The notes: generated from the letters alone by a model not told the origin. 7,935 nt of DNA from Sphingobacterium thalpophilum (GCA_943325255.2 CALPOS020000095.1:1-7935), one strand, 5' to 3'; counted from the first letter of the stretch, positions 1 through 6,260 are shown. Program-made: numbers and translations.

Positions 1-2277
1 AAAAACGATAAGGTCGCCTTGGCACGCGTCGAAAAAGAATTGCGCGTCATCAATCAACTGGAATTTAGCGGCTACTTCCTCATTACTTGGGACATCATCC
101 GATACAGCAATAGTCGAGGATTCCTACACATCGGTCGTGGTAGCGGCGCCAACAGCATTATCGCGTATTGCTTGGGGATTACTGATATCTGCCCGATTGA
201 ACTCGATCTCTACTTCGAGCGGTTCCTCAACGAAAATCGCAAGAGTCCACCCGATTTCGACATCGATTGGTCCTGGAAAGAACGCGATGTCATCCTCGAC
301 TATATCTTCACCCGCTACGGCAGAGAACACGTTGCTTTTTGTGGCACGAACGTCGAATTTAAATACCGCTCCATCTTCCGTGAAGTCGGTAAAGTCTTCG
401 GTTTGCCCAAAGAAGAACTCGACGCTTTAGCACGCAAACCCATGGCAACACACGATAAAAATGCGGTGGTCAAAATGGTGCAGGAATACGGCATGCTACT
501 CGAAAAATACCCCAACCAACGCTCCATGCATTCCTGTGGGATACTCATTTCCGAAGAGCCCATCACCAACTATACGGTGCTTGAAATGCCGCCCAAAGGC
601 TTTCCCATTGTGCTGTTCGACATGCACGTGGCGGAAGATATTAGTTTTGAAAAATTTGATATTTTAAGTCAAAGAGGCATCGGTCACATCGACGATTGTA
701 AAAAATTAGTCGCAAAAAATCAAGGCATCAACGTCGATATTAGAAACACCAAAATCTCAAAAAATGAAGCCAAAGCCAATGAGTTTCTCAGTCGCGGAAA
801 AACCATCGGTTGCTTTTATATTGAAAGTCCAGCGATGCGTGGATTGTTACGTCGACTCCAATGCAACAACTACAAAACCCTCGTCGCGGCGTCTTCGATT
901 ATTCGGCCTGGCGTGGCACAATCGGGGATGATGAAGGAATATATTTTCAGACACAACTTTCCAGATCAGTTTGAATATTTTCACGACGTATTCAAAGAGC
1001 AACTCGGAGAAACCTACGGCATTATGGTCTATCAGGAAGATGTGATTAAAATCGCTTTACACTACGGTGGATTATCCGCAGCCGATGGCGATATTCTCCG
1101 CCGAGCAATGAGCGGTAAAGGACGATCGAAAGCCGCCTTGCAAAAAGTAAAAGACGACTTCTTTCAGTCGTGTTTGCAAAAAGGACATCCCGAACAATTG
1201 AGTCACGAGATTTACCGCCAAATAGAATCCTTTGCCGGCTATTCGTTTTGCAAAGCACACTCCGCTTCGTATGCGGTAGAAAGCTATCAAAGTTTGTATT
1301 TGAAAGTCTATTATCCCATCGAGTTTATGGTGGCGGTCATCAACAACCAAGGCGGTTTTTACCGTACGGAAGTGTATATACACGAAGCCAGAATGTCGGG
1401 CGCCAACATCCACAATCCCTGTGTCAACAAAAGCGATTACGAAACTACTTTGTATGGCAAAGACATCTACATAGGACTGATGCATTTGGAAGGTTTGGCT
1501 TATCAATTGGCGATGCAAATCATTTCGGAACGCGAAAAAAACGGCGACTACCAATCGTTAGAAGAGTTCATCAACCGCATTCCCATTGGTATCGAAGGCA
1601 TTCAGATTCTGATTTTTATTGGCGCATTCCGTTTTACCGGAAAAAGCAAAAACGAATTATTGGTTGCTGCACGCTTGATACTCGTCAACTTCAAACCAGA
1701 AAACAGAAATCTCATGCTCCTACAAGAACCCGTCAAAGCTTACCAACTACCACAACTAGAACGGGCGCCATTTGAAGATGCTTTCGATGAAATTGAACTC
1801 TTGAGTTTCCCCGTTTCTTGTTCACCCTTCGATTTGCTACAAACCAACTACCGCGGTACCGTAATGGCAAAAGACCTGCTGGCGTACCACAAAAAAACCG
1901 TAAAAATGTTGGCATATTTAATCTCCCGAAAACACGTTCCAACCAAAAGAGGCGATATGTATTTCGGAACGTGGATTGATGCCGAAGGCGAGTTCTTCGA
2001 CACGGCGCATTTTGCAGACAGCTTACAACAATATCCGTTTCAAGGAGGTGGTTGTTATTTGCTATTGGGTAAGGTAGAAGTCGATTTTCACTTCCCTACC
2101 ATCACCGTCACCAAAATGGCGAAAATGCCTTTTATTCCCGACCCGCGTTATGCCAACTCCAACGAGCAGCAATTTAAAGTACACCAACACATCCGAGAAG
2201 ATGTCAGCATGACGCATCGCGCGCCCTATCCTCAGGAACATGAAATTGGATTACCACGACATAAGATGATTACATAG
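1..2277 (+). CDS. dnaE2: DNA polymerase III alpha subunit, DnaE2/ImuC-like, 5'-truncated by window edge
   Basis: C-family DNA polymerase catalytic subunit. The frame is open from base 1, so the 758 visible codons lack a true start and the N-terminal PHP domain. Visible codon numbers: GRGSGA loop 45-50; PDFDID with two catalytic aspartates at 87 and 89; third catalytic Asp in KFDIL at 220; RPGVAQSGM 303-311; YQEDV 344-348; LRRAMSGKG 366-374; FAGYSFCKAHSASYA 411-425; a helix-hairpin-helix-like region about 518-545; an OB-fold-like region about 633-718 ending PDPRY. All three metal-binding Asp are present, so it should be active. Replicative DnaE of Bacteroidota is much longer (about 1,400 residues or more); this one ends soon after the OB region, which fits the short DnaE2/ImuC class that acts with ImuA and ImuB in SOS-induced translesion synthesis. 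The DnaE2 assignment is inference, because imuA/imuB would lie upstream, outside the window. The family call is secure. Base composition is more GC-rich than downstream genes. Confidence 0.93.
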   Translation, partial: KNDKVALARVEKELRVINQLEFSGYFLITWDIIRYSNSRGFLHIGRGSGANSIIAYCLGITDICPIELDLYFERFLNENRKSPPDFDIDWSWKERDVILDYIFTRYGREHVAFCGTNVEFKYRSIFREVGKVFGLPKEELDALARKPMATHDKNAVVKMVQEYGMLLEKYPNQRSMHSCGILISEEPITNYTVLEMPPKGFPIVLFDMHVAEDISFEKFDILSQRGIGHIDDCKKLVAKNQGINVDIRNTKISKNEAKANEFLSRGKTIGCFYIESPAMRGLLRRLQCNNYKTLVAASSIIRPGVAQSGMMKEYIFRHNFPDQFEYFHDVFKEQLGETYGIMVYQEDVIKIALHYGGLSAADGDILRRAMSGKGRSKAALQKVKDDFFQSCLQKGHPEQLSHEIYRQIESFAGYSFCKAHSASYAVESYQSLYLKVYYPIEFMVAVINNQGGFYRTEVYIHEARMSGANIHNPCVNKSDYETTLYGKDIYIGLMHLEGLAYQLAMQIISEREKNGDYQSLEEFINRIPIGIEGIQILIFIGAFRFTGKSKNELLVAARLILVNFKPENRNLMLLQEPVKAYQLPQLERAPFEDAFDEIELLSFPVSCSPFDLLQTNYRGTVMAKDLLAYHKKTVKMLAYLISRKHVPTKRGDMYFGTWIDAEGEFFDTAHFADSLQQYPFQGGGCYLLLGKVEVDFHFPTITVTKMAKMPFIPDPRYANSNEQQFKVHQHIREDVSMTHRAPYPQEHEIGLPRHKMIT

Positions 2278-2286
2278 CACCGCCGG

Positions 2287-2311
2287 TAGCGTCGATTTAT
2301 AATCCGTGCTA
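2287..2311. repeat. Degenerate REP-like palindrome
   Basis: Ten bases after the polymerase stop there is a symmetric element: TAGC, gtc, GATT, tat, AATC, cgt, GCTA. The outer (4 bp) and inner (4 bp) arms pair exactly around a 3x3 mismatch. Its layout resembles the short GGATT...AATCC palindromes that REP-associated transposases disperse in Bacteroidota, with the GC-rich mid-arm mutated. It lies between two convergent genes, a common site for such elements, and might also help end transcription. The REP assignment is from memory of the motif and not from a search. Confidence 0.35.
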
Positions 2312-2399
2312 AACAACCAACAACTCCAAAGTGCATTCTATAATAAAAGACAAGTCACTTAGTTATTACCCCGCATACAAATCAGTTGTTATAATTGAC

Positions 2400-2654
2400 C
2401 TATTTTAATTGCCTTGCTTGAGCTCTTTCTTCTTTTCGTGCCAGCTTTTTCGCTTTCTTTTGTTCGATTTTCAAATTGTAGTTACGCTGCGCATCGATTC
2501 TTGCAGCGCGTTCTTGGACCCTCTCAGCAGGACGCTGGGGCTCTTGTTGTATTTTGTTCTGATCTGCTTCTTGACGGTCGCTTTGGTTTTCTACCTGCGC
2601 TACCGCAATAGCGGTTCCGGCAAAAAAGACAAATGATAAAACTAATTTTTTCAT
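2400..2654 (-). CDS. Small exported charged protein, function unknown
   Basis: An 84-residue protein. I chose the ATG at 2652-2654 over upstream in-frame starts because it begins exactly at a signal peptide: MKK, a hydrophobic core LVLSFVFFAGTAIAVA (residues 4-19), then likely cleavage before Q20. The mature part (about 65 residues) has no hydrophobic segment and is rich in Gln, Glu, Arg, Lys and Ala; residues 22-50 are acidic/Gln-rich and 60-84 strongly basic (KKAKK, RKEER), probably helical or coiled coil. Short exported peptides of this style are common in Flavobacteriia and usually lack a named family. It is convergent with the polymerase gene and transcribed alone. No partner or function can be read from context. 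The signal peptide makes it likely to be real. Confidence 0.7.
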   Translation of the reverse strand: MKKLVLSFVFFAGTAIAVAQVENQSDRQEADQNKIQQEPQRPAERVQERAARIDAQRNYNLKIEQKKAKKLARKEERAQARQLK

Positions 2655-2680
2655 GGATTCTTTGTATTCAGAATTTGATC

Positions 2681-2712
2681 CAAACACCAAGTAAATATAA
2701 ACGGTTTGCAAA
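2681..2712 (-). promoter_or_regulatory. Candidate promoter of the small exported-protein gene
   Basis: Read on the minus strand: TTTG (2709-2712), 20-nt spacer, then GGTGTTTG (2681-2688), ending 26 bases before the ATG. The -33 box matches the Bacteroidota consensus; the -7 box matches only in TTTG. The -33 TTTG forms the loop of the inverted repeat GGTTTG/CAAACC at 2703-2718, so a dimeric regulator bound there could block sigma-factor contact. Weak evidence. Confidence 0.25.
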
Positions 2713-2718
2713 CAAACC
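2703..2718. repeat. Inverted repeat upstream of small exported-protein gene
   Basis: GGTTTG (2703-2708) and CAAACC (2713-2718) are perfect complements around a 4-base CAAA spacer, about 50-65 bases upstream of the minus-strand ATG at 2654. It overlaps a candidate -33 box, so an operator is possible. The short arms also allow chance occurrence. Confidence 0.35.
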
Positions 2719-2854
2719 ATTTGTAGCATTGCACAAATTGCTTATATAATTCTAATACGGATGCGCTTCACCTATTGCCCGCGCTCAACCGATATCGAGG
2801 CAATCGAATACTACAAAATCACAAAGTACAATGCCTAGAATAAACAAAATTTCA

Positions 2855-2862
2855 TAAATTTG
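2855..2862 (+). promoter_or_regulatory. Candidate -7 promoter box for the 3008 gene
   Basis: TAAATTTG is a perfect match to the Bacteroidota -7 consensus TAnnTTTG. No TTTG or TTG is seen at the expected 19-21 bases upstream, which weakens the call. If used, transcription would start near 2869 and give an unusually long leader of about 140 bases. Confidence 0.3.
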
Positions 2863-2927
2863 AGTAAGAATAATGGTTCTCGTTCTTAAGGATGAAAAGC
2901 GCTCAGTGTATAAAAAGCTATCGATCA

Positions 2928-2957
2928 ACCAAGTCGCAAGTTTTTCAAAAGCGAGGT
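2928..2957 (+). other. Possible leader hairpin upstream of T9SS cargo gene
   Basis: ACC (2928-2930) and TCGC (2934-2937) can pair with GCGA (2951-2954) and GGT (2955-2957): a 7-bp stem with a 3-base bulge and a 13-base loop, 50 bases before the ATG at 3008. It is followed by an AAAGGAG (2961-2967) that is about 40 bases from the start codon, too far to be its ribosome site. No known riboswitch was recognised. Confidence 0.25.
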
Positions 2958-3007
2958 CATAAAGGAGAAACCGCGGTAAAAAAAATCAATCTTAAATACA
3001 AAATAGT

Positions 3008-3631
3008 ATGAAAACAAAACTACTACTACTCTTCCTTCTAGGACAACTAATGCTTACCAACGCACAAAATATCGCCATTGATCAAATTACACCGACAATA
3101 GTGGATGGTGGAATCAATGTGAATTTGTTGGTGACCACATTTAATGGTGCCGGCTATTTGAGCAATTCCTATGAAATTACTGGCAATACCATCAATATAT
3201 CTGTTTGCTATTGGTTTAGTGCCATACTCCCTGTTTTTCAGATGAGTAACGACTTTTTCATTCCCCTTACTGAGGGTGGTTTGTATACAATTAATGTCCG
3301 TATTTTTCATTCAGCGTCAACCACCACTTGTGACTTTTACTCTGCAGGCGCGGTTGGTACCGTGGAACTTTTGTCTAACAACACATTTGAAAATCTTAAA
3401 AAACAACCCACACTATTTCCCAATCCAACCAATGGTATGATTGAAATAGACCTCAATAAAAACGACATCAATACCCTACAAATATGGGATAGCATGGGAA
3501 GATTGATTGAAGAAATGGAAGCGCTGTCAACAAATCGCATCGATCTTTCCAATTTGACTAATGGCATGTATTGGATTAAAATAGCAACGCCTGCTGGCAA
3601 TTCTGTTCATAAAGTGCTGGTTCGAAGATAA
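3008..3631 (+). CDS. Small secreted protein with T9SS type A sorting domain
   Basis: 207 residues. Signal peptide 1-19 (MKTK, then LLLLFLLGQLMLTNA, cleavage before Q20) sends it through Sec to the periplasm. Residues 134-207 form a typical type A C-terminal sorting domain: LFPNPTNGMIEIDL (136-149), a central LQIWDSMGRLI (157-167), and the SNLTNGMYWIKI...HKVLVRR ending (181-207). In Bacteroidota this tail directs passage through the type IX secretion pore and is normally removed as the protein is released or fixed to the surface. The middle part (20-125) has alternating hydrophobic residues and two cysteines (67, 108), suggesting a small beta-sandwich, but I do not recognise a family; a ligand or enzyme role cannot be assigned. 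The in-frame stop at 2993-2995 makes ATG 3008 the first sensible start. No Shine-Dalgarno is present close to it, as is usual in this phylum. Confidence 0.9.
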   Translation: MKTKLLLLFLLGQLMLTNAQNIAIDQITPTIVDGGINVNLLVTTFNGAGYLSNSYEITGNTINISVCYWFSAILPVFQMSNDFFIPLTEGGLYTINVRIFHSASTTTCDFYSAGAVGTVELLSNNTFENLKKQPTLFPNPTNGMIEIDLNKNDINTLQIWDSMGRLIEEMEALSTNRIDLSNLTNGMYWIKIATPAGNSVHKVLVRR

Positions 3632-3683
3632 ACTTAGTCCATGGCACATTTCTTAATCCAAAATAAAAGGGCAGCGCGCAAAA

Positions 3684-3983
3684 ATGATTGGTAAAGTAAA
3701 ATACGAATTCAACGCAATCCTTTGGCAACATTCCGCTACAGGAGGTTGGCACTTTCTATCGCTTCCGGAAAAAACATCCGAAGAAATAAGAACACTTTTC
3801 AAATCATCCGAAGAAGGTTGGGGCAGACTCAAAGCCACGGCAAAAATCGGCGCCAGCGAATGGAACACCGCGATTTGGTTTGATACGAAAAGAAATACGT
3901 ATTTGTTGCCGATTAAGGCAGCCATTAGAATAAAAGAAAATCTTGAAATTGAATCGGAAATTGTAGTGGACATTTGGGTATAG
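3684..3983 (+). CDS. DUF1905 domain-containing protein
   Basis: 99 residues, nearly all one DUF1905 domain, a small beta-barrel-like domain found alone or next to YdeI/OmdA-like domains. Family landmarks visible: beta strand KYEFNAILW (6-14), GGWHFLSLP (20-28), helix SEEIRTLF (32-39), GWGRLKATAKIG (45-56), W60, then the conserved YLLPIKAAIR (73-82) and a final strand ESEIVVDIWV (90-99). The biochemical role of the domain is not established. No signal peptide or membrane segment, so cytoplasmic. It begins 52 bases after the T9SS cargo gene with no clear terminator between, so read-through is possible, but no functional link is evident. ATG at 3684 matches the usual domain start. It ends 29 bases from the convergent XRE gene. 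Confidence 0.88.
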   Translation: MIGKVKYEFNAILWQHSATGGWHFLSLPEKTSEEIRTLFKSSEEGWGRLKATAKIGASEWNTAIWFDTKRNTYLLPIKAAIRIKENLEIESEIVVDIWV

Positions 3984-4012
3984 CTCAACTAAAACCATGC
4001 GATAAAAAAATT

Positions 4013-4219
4013 CTAATCCCCTGCATATTCTAAAATATCTCCTGGCTGACAATCTAACACGTCACAAATAGTTGCAAGCGTACTAAAACGTATCGCTTTT
4101 GCCTTTCCTGTTTTTAAAATGGAGAGATTAGACAACGTCAGCCCCACTCGTTCAGACAGTTCGTTAAGTGACATTTTTCGCTTTGCCATCATGACATCTA
4201 AGTTTACAATAATTGGCAT
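4013..4219 (-). CDS. XRE-family helix-turn-helix regulator, YozG-like
   Basis: 68 residues, a minimal Cro/CI-type DNA-binding protein with no extra domain. The start MPIIVNLDVMMAKRKMS, the HTH core LNELSERVGLTLSNLSILKTGK (residues 18-39, recognition helix about 28-36), KAIRFSTLATICDVLDCQPGD (41-61) and the short end LEY match the YozG type that is regularly encoded directly after DUF2975 membrane proteins. It probably binds DNA as a dimer. Its ATG lies three bases past the stop of the DUF2975 gene, so the two are translated from one message. The likely target is its own operon, whose promoter is overlapped by palindromes (4802-4827); this is inference from position. Nothing is missing from the domain. 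Confidence 0.92.
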   Translation of the reverse strand: MPIIVNLDVMMAKRKMSLNELSERVGLTLSNLSILKTGKAKAIRFSTLATICDVLDCQPGDILEYAGD

Positions 4220-4222
4220 AGA

Positions 4223-4759
4223 TTATACGGTTAATTCGTTTTCGGTTTGCAATTCAACGCCTCGTAAAAAAATAATAGCGATGACATAAATGACCGCCGA
4301 CATCAAAATAAAGGCTTGAGGGTCTGCCCAAAACTGGTCTAGTCTATTGACGTCGTATCCTTCATCCAACAAATTTTTGGTGATTTCTTTGGCGATATAA
4401 CTCAAGATCCCAATCGAAAAAGTACAATAACTCATCAGCGAGATTTGCTTGGCCACATAGCTATTGAAAGGTTTTGTCAAATCAATTTTGGTCACTAATC
4501 TGATCACCACATAAAATAATATGGCCTTCAAAATGGCAATGACCACGATAAAACTGTACATATTGTAAAAAACCAGTTGACTGCGGTCATACATTTTACT
4601 TAAGTCCAATTTCTGATACAAATTATGCAGAACTTCAGGCTTAAATTGACTATAAATAAAATTGACAATCAAAGCTCCAGCTTCAATGCATAGGCCAACA
4701 AAGATGATCCAAGAAACAACCTCAATCACCGTAAATACGAATTTGTTTGTTTTTGTCAT
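4223..4759 (-). CDS. DUF2975 domain-containing membrane protein
   Basis: 178 residues with four predicted membrane helices at about 9-36, 64-89, 103-124 and 147-165, and a charged C-terminal tail RGVELQTENELTV (166-178) that is characteristic of DUF2975. Length and helix number fit the family. Its activity is unknown; the constant pairing with a tiny XRE regulator suggests that it works with or controls that regulator at the inner membrane, but this is inference. First gene of a two-gene operon, spaced three bases from the downstream regulator. The ATG (4757-4759) is followed directly by a basic segment and the first helix, and sits about 27 bases downstream of a good -7 box. The two genes point against both neighbouring T9SS genes, so they form an independent unit. 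Confidence 0.9.
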   Translation of the reverse strand: MTKTNKFVFTVIEVVSWIIFVGLCIEAGALIVNFIYSQFKPEVLHNLYQKLDLSKMYDRSQLVFYNMYSFIVVIAILKAILFYVVIRLVTKIDLTKPFNSYVAKQISLMSYCTFSIGILSYIAKEITKNLLDEGYDVNRLDQFWADPQAFILMSAVIYVIAIIFLRGVELQTENELTV

Positions 4760-4785
4760 AATACTGAAGTGTTTAAATTATGAGG

Positions 4786-4816
4786 CAAACATAATAAATA
4801 ATTATTGATAAACAAT
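4786..4816 (-). promoter_or_regulatory. Promoter of the DUF2975-XRE operon
   Basis: On the minus strand: ATTG (4813-4816), exactly 19 bases, then TATGTTTG (4786-4793), a perfect TAnnTTTG -7 box of the Bacteroidota primary sigma factor. Transcription would begin near 4779, leaving a leader of about 20 bases before the ATG at 4759. The -33 element is one base off TTTG. Confidence 0.65.
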
Positions 4817-4827
4817 AAATATTTATT
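4802..4827. promoter_or_regulatory. Overlapping palindromes, candidate operator
   Basis: TTATTG (4802-4807) and CAATAA (4813-4818) are perfect inverted arms around ATAAA, and the second arm covers the -33 box. A second, perfect 14-bp palindrome AATAAAT/ATTTATT runs from 4814 to 4827 and shares four bases with the first. Such placement suits autorepression by the HTH protein encoded in the operon. The region is very AT-rich, so some palindromy is expected by chance. Confidence 0.45.
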
Positions 4828-5009
4828 ATTAATTATACTCAATGTATGTTTTTAATAATCTAAATTGCTTTTTTTTTATTTCAAAGAACCGCTGATCTGA
4901 GACAAGCAAATGGATAAACACAGGCTTTAATTAAATAAATAATAGCATAATCAAATGTACATGTGAAATTACAAGTGTTCGAGAAAAATAACAATTCAGT
5001 ATAAAATGT

Positions 5010-5048
5010 ATTTCCTAGAAATTATTTGTTTACATTTCGGCAGGAAAT
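5010..5048 (+). repeat. Imperfect hairpin upstream of the propeller gene
   Basis: ATTTCCT (5010-5016) pairs with AGGAAAT (5042-5048), and inside it GAAAT (5018-5022) pairs with ATTTC (5034-5038): 12 bp in all, with a 1x3 internal loop and an 11-base terminal loop. It ends 66 bases before the ATG. It has no following T-run, so it is not a terminator. It could be a leader structure or a protein-binding site. Confidence 0.45.
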
Positions 5049-5114
5049 TAAAGGCAACGCAACAAAAAAACGAACATGTTCTGATCGCTCAGGGCAAATT
5101 AAACTTTTATTACT

Positions 5115-6158
5115 ATGAAAAAAAATTACCTTATCGCAATGTTTTTTTTATCGCTTACTAACATACACAGTCAAATGATTGGCGGCGTCGATGTATCAAA
5201 CTTACCGAACAACTTACATAGTACAAGTGCGCCCATGGCTGAGTGCGATGTGCAGTTTAGTTTTCTAACCTCTAGTCCCACACCCTCTGGATTGTGTTTC
5301 GACGGCACGTTTTTGTATAGTACAGCTGGAGACTTGCCATTTATCGATAAATATAGCTTAGACGGACAATTAGTGGCCTCAATTCCTATTCCGCTATCCA
5401 GTTCTAACTTTTATGGTGGTGATCTAGATTTTGATGGTACTAATTTATGGCTAATGGCAGAGCAACATGGCATTTTGTACAAAATGAATCCACTCAATGG
5501 AGATGTACTCAGTACTTTAAATATTTCATCAGCGTCAGATCCGAATTATGCTAGTTGTGCCTATGATAATGGATATCTGTGGGTTAATGAGTATTTTTCT
5601 GAACATCTATTACTACATATTAATGCAACTACTGGTGTCATTGAAGACACTTTTAATATTATTCCAGGCATAATATCGCTAAGAATAATAAATGGAGACC
5701 TTTATGGCGTTGATTATAACACAGATCTCTTGCATAAATTCGACAAAACAACTGGGGCTATACTGTCGTCAACGCCGTGGTGCATTCCGAATTTTTCACT
5801 TGGCATTTGTACTGCTGACGGGAGCATTTGGGGGTTAAGCGGAAGCATCGTTTATGGTGGCTCACAAAGTATCAAAAGGTTTGAAAGTTCACTTTTATCA
5901 AATGAATACTTCACATCTTCAAACATAGAAATCGCAGTTTTACCCAATCCTGCATCTGATGTCATAAATATTAAAGCTACATCAACAAGTATTATTGGTT
6001 TTGAAATCTTTAATGCTCTGGGTGAAAGCATTGCTAGAAAAAACTGCGATGGTAGTGGGGATATTTCTTTTGACATTTCAAATTTTCAAAATGGAATTTA
6101 TTTTATTAAAGTCGCCACTAAAAATGGAAGCCATTTGAAAAAATATATCAAAATATAA
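5115..6158 (+). CDS. T9SS-exported beta-propeller protein
   Basis: 347 residues. Signal peptide 1-19 (MKKNYLIAMFFLSLTNIHS). Residues 58-260 contain five degenerate repeats of about 40 residues, each with a 'DG-x-LW/LY' strand and a following strand of the type 'I-K/H-K-x-D/N-x-x-T/N-G': about 58-93, 104-137, 148-182, 189-222 and 231-260. This is the pattern of YVTN/NHL/glutamine-cyclotransferase-like propellers; five repeats suggest a five- to seven-bladed fold. No catalytic set is clear, so binding rather than catalysis is the safer guess. Residues 271-347 are a type A T9SS sorting domain (VLPNPASDVINI 275-286, FEIFNALGESI 296-306, ISNFQNGIYFIKV 321-333, KKYIKI at the end). Expected location is the cell surface or medium. 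It is a single-gene unit closed by the terminator at 6232-6260. No Shine-Dalgarno precedes the ATG. Confidence 0.9.
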   Translation: MKKNYLIAMFFLSLTNIHSQMIGGVDVSNLPNNLHSTSAPMAECDVQFSFLTSSPTPSGLCFDGTFLYSTAGDLPFIDKYSLDGQLVASIPIPLSSSNFYGGDLDFDGTNLWLMAEQHGILYKMNPLNGDVLSTLNISSASDPNYASCAYDNGYLWVNEYFSEHLLLHINATTGVIEDTFNIIPGIISLRIINGDLYGVDYNTDLLHKFDKTTGAILSSTPWCIPNFSLGICTADGSIWGLSGSIVYGGSQSIKRFESSLLSNEYFTSSNIEIAVLPNPASDVINIKATSTSIIGFEIFNALGESIARKNCDGSGDISFDISNFQNGIYFIKVATKNGSHLKKYIKI

Positions 6159-6231
6159 AATAGTAGACCATTTGTTAAAGTGTAGAATTTTGTTTGCACT
6201 GACACGCAACGATTAAATTGTAATGTTAAGA

Positions 6232-6260
6232 ACCTCTGTTGCAAATCAGAGGTCTTTTTT
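6232..6260 (+). terminator. Rho-independent terminator
   Basis: A perfect 7-bp stem, ACCTCTG (6232-6238) with CAGAGGT (6247-6253), an 8-base loop, then C and six T (6255-6260). It lies 73 bases after the propeller-gene stop and points the same way, so it ends that transcript and separates it from the membrane-protein gene. Confidence 0.85.

Larger units (their letters stand above)
2655..3007. other. Non-coding gap between divergent genes
   Basis: 353 bases between the divergent exported-peptide and T9SS-cargo genes. It holds the minus-strand promoter candidate and inverted repeat (2681-2718), a locally GC-rich patch at about 2759-2804 with ATTGCC/GGCAAT arms (2774-2779, 2799-2804) around a CGATATCG palindrome (2790-2797), a perfect TAAATTTG -7 box (2855-2862), a TAAGAA/TTCTTA inverted repeat (2865-2888) and a possible leader hairpin (2928-2957). 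A 25-codon open frame at 2761-2838 looks accidental. No tRNA or recognised riboswitch was seen. Confidence 0.6.
4760..5114. other. Non-coding gap between divergent genes
   Basis: 355 bases between the divergent DUF2975 and propeller genes. The left part (4786-4830) is the promoter/operator region of the minus-strand operon. From about 4831 to 5000 the sequence is AT-rich with no open frame or clear element. From 5010 it holds a hairpin (5010-5048) and an A-rich stretch leading to the ATG at 5115. TACATTTC at 5031-5038 resembles a -7 box for the downstream gene but has no matching -33 element. Confidence 0.6.

Noticed and set aside
1072..1554. 160-codon open frame on the minus strand inside the polymerase gene
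   Set aside because: It lies wholly opposite strongly conserved polymerase motifs, has no recognisable domain, and arises from the biased codon use of the real gene.
1170..1775. 201-codon open frame on the plus strand, second frame, inside the polymerase gene
   Set aside because: Its translation is rich in Arg, His and Ser with no domain, typical of an out-of-frame shadow; the true frame is continuous here, so it is not a frameshift.
2409..2636. Plus-strand frames opposite the small exported-protein gene
   Set aside because: They are hydrophobic only because they read the complement of a charged gene and its signal peptide; the minus-strand reading has a proper start and signal peptide.
2761..2838. 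25-codon open frame starting with ATG
   Set aside because: Too short, no ribosome-site or domain evidence, and it overlaps a palindromic patch; probably accidental.
2870..3007. Known riboswitch (TPP, cobalamin or cyclic-di-GMP type) in the leader
   Set aside because: None of the conserved core sequences I know for these classes could be matched.
4013..4759. Toxin-antitoxin pair (small HTH plus membrane protein)
   Set aside because: The pair matches the common DUF2975 plus YozG-type regulator arrangement, and gene order and sizes do not suggest a toxin.
4786..4830. AT-rich repeats considered as an origin or AT-rich iterons
   Set aside because: Only overlapping palindromes are present, with no set of direct repeats and no replication gene nearby; promoter/operator explains them better.
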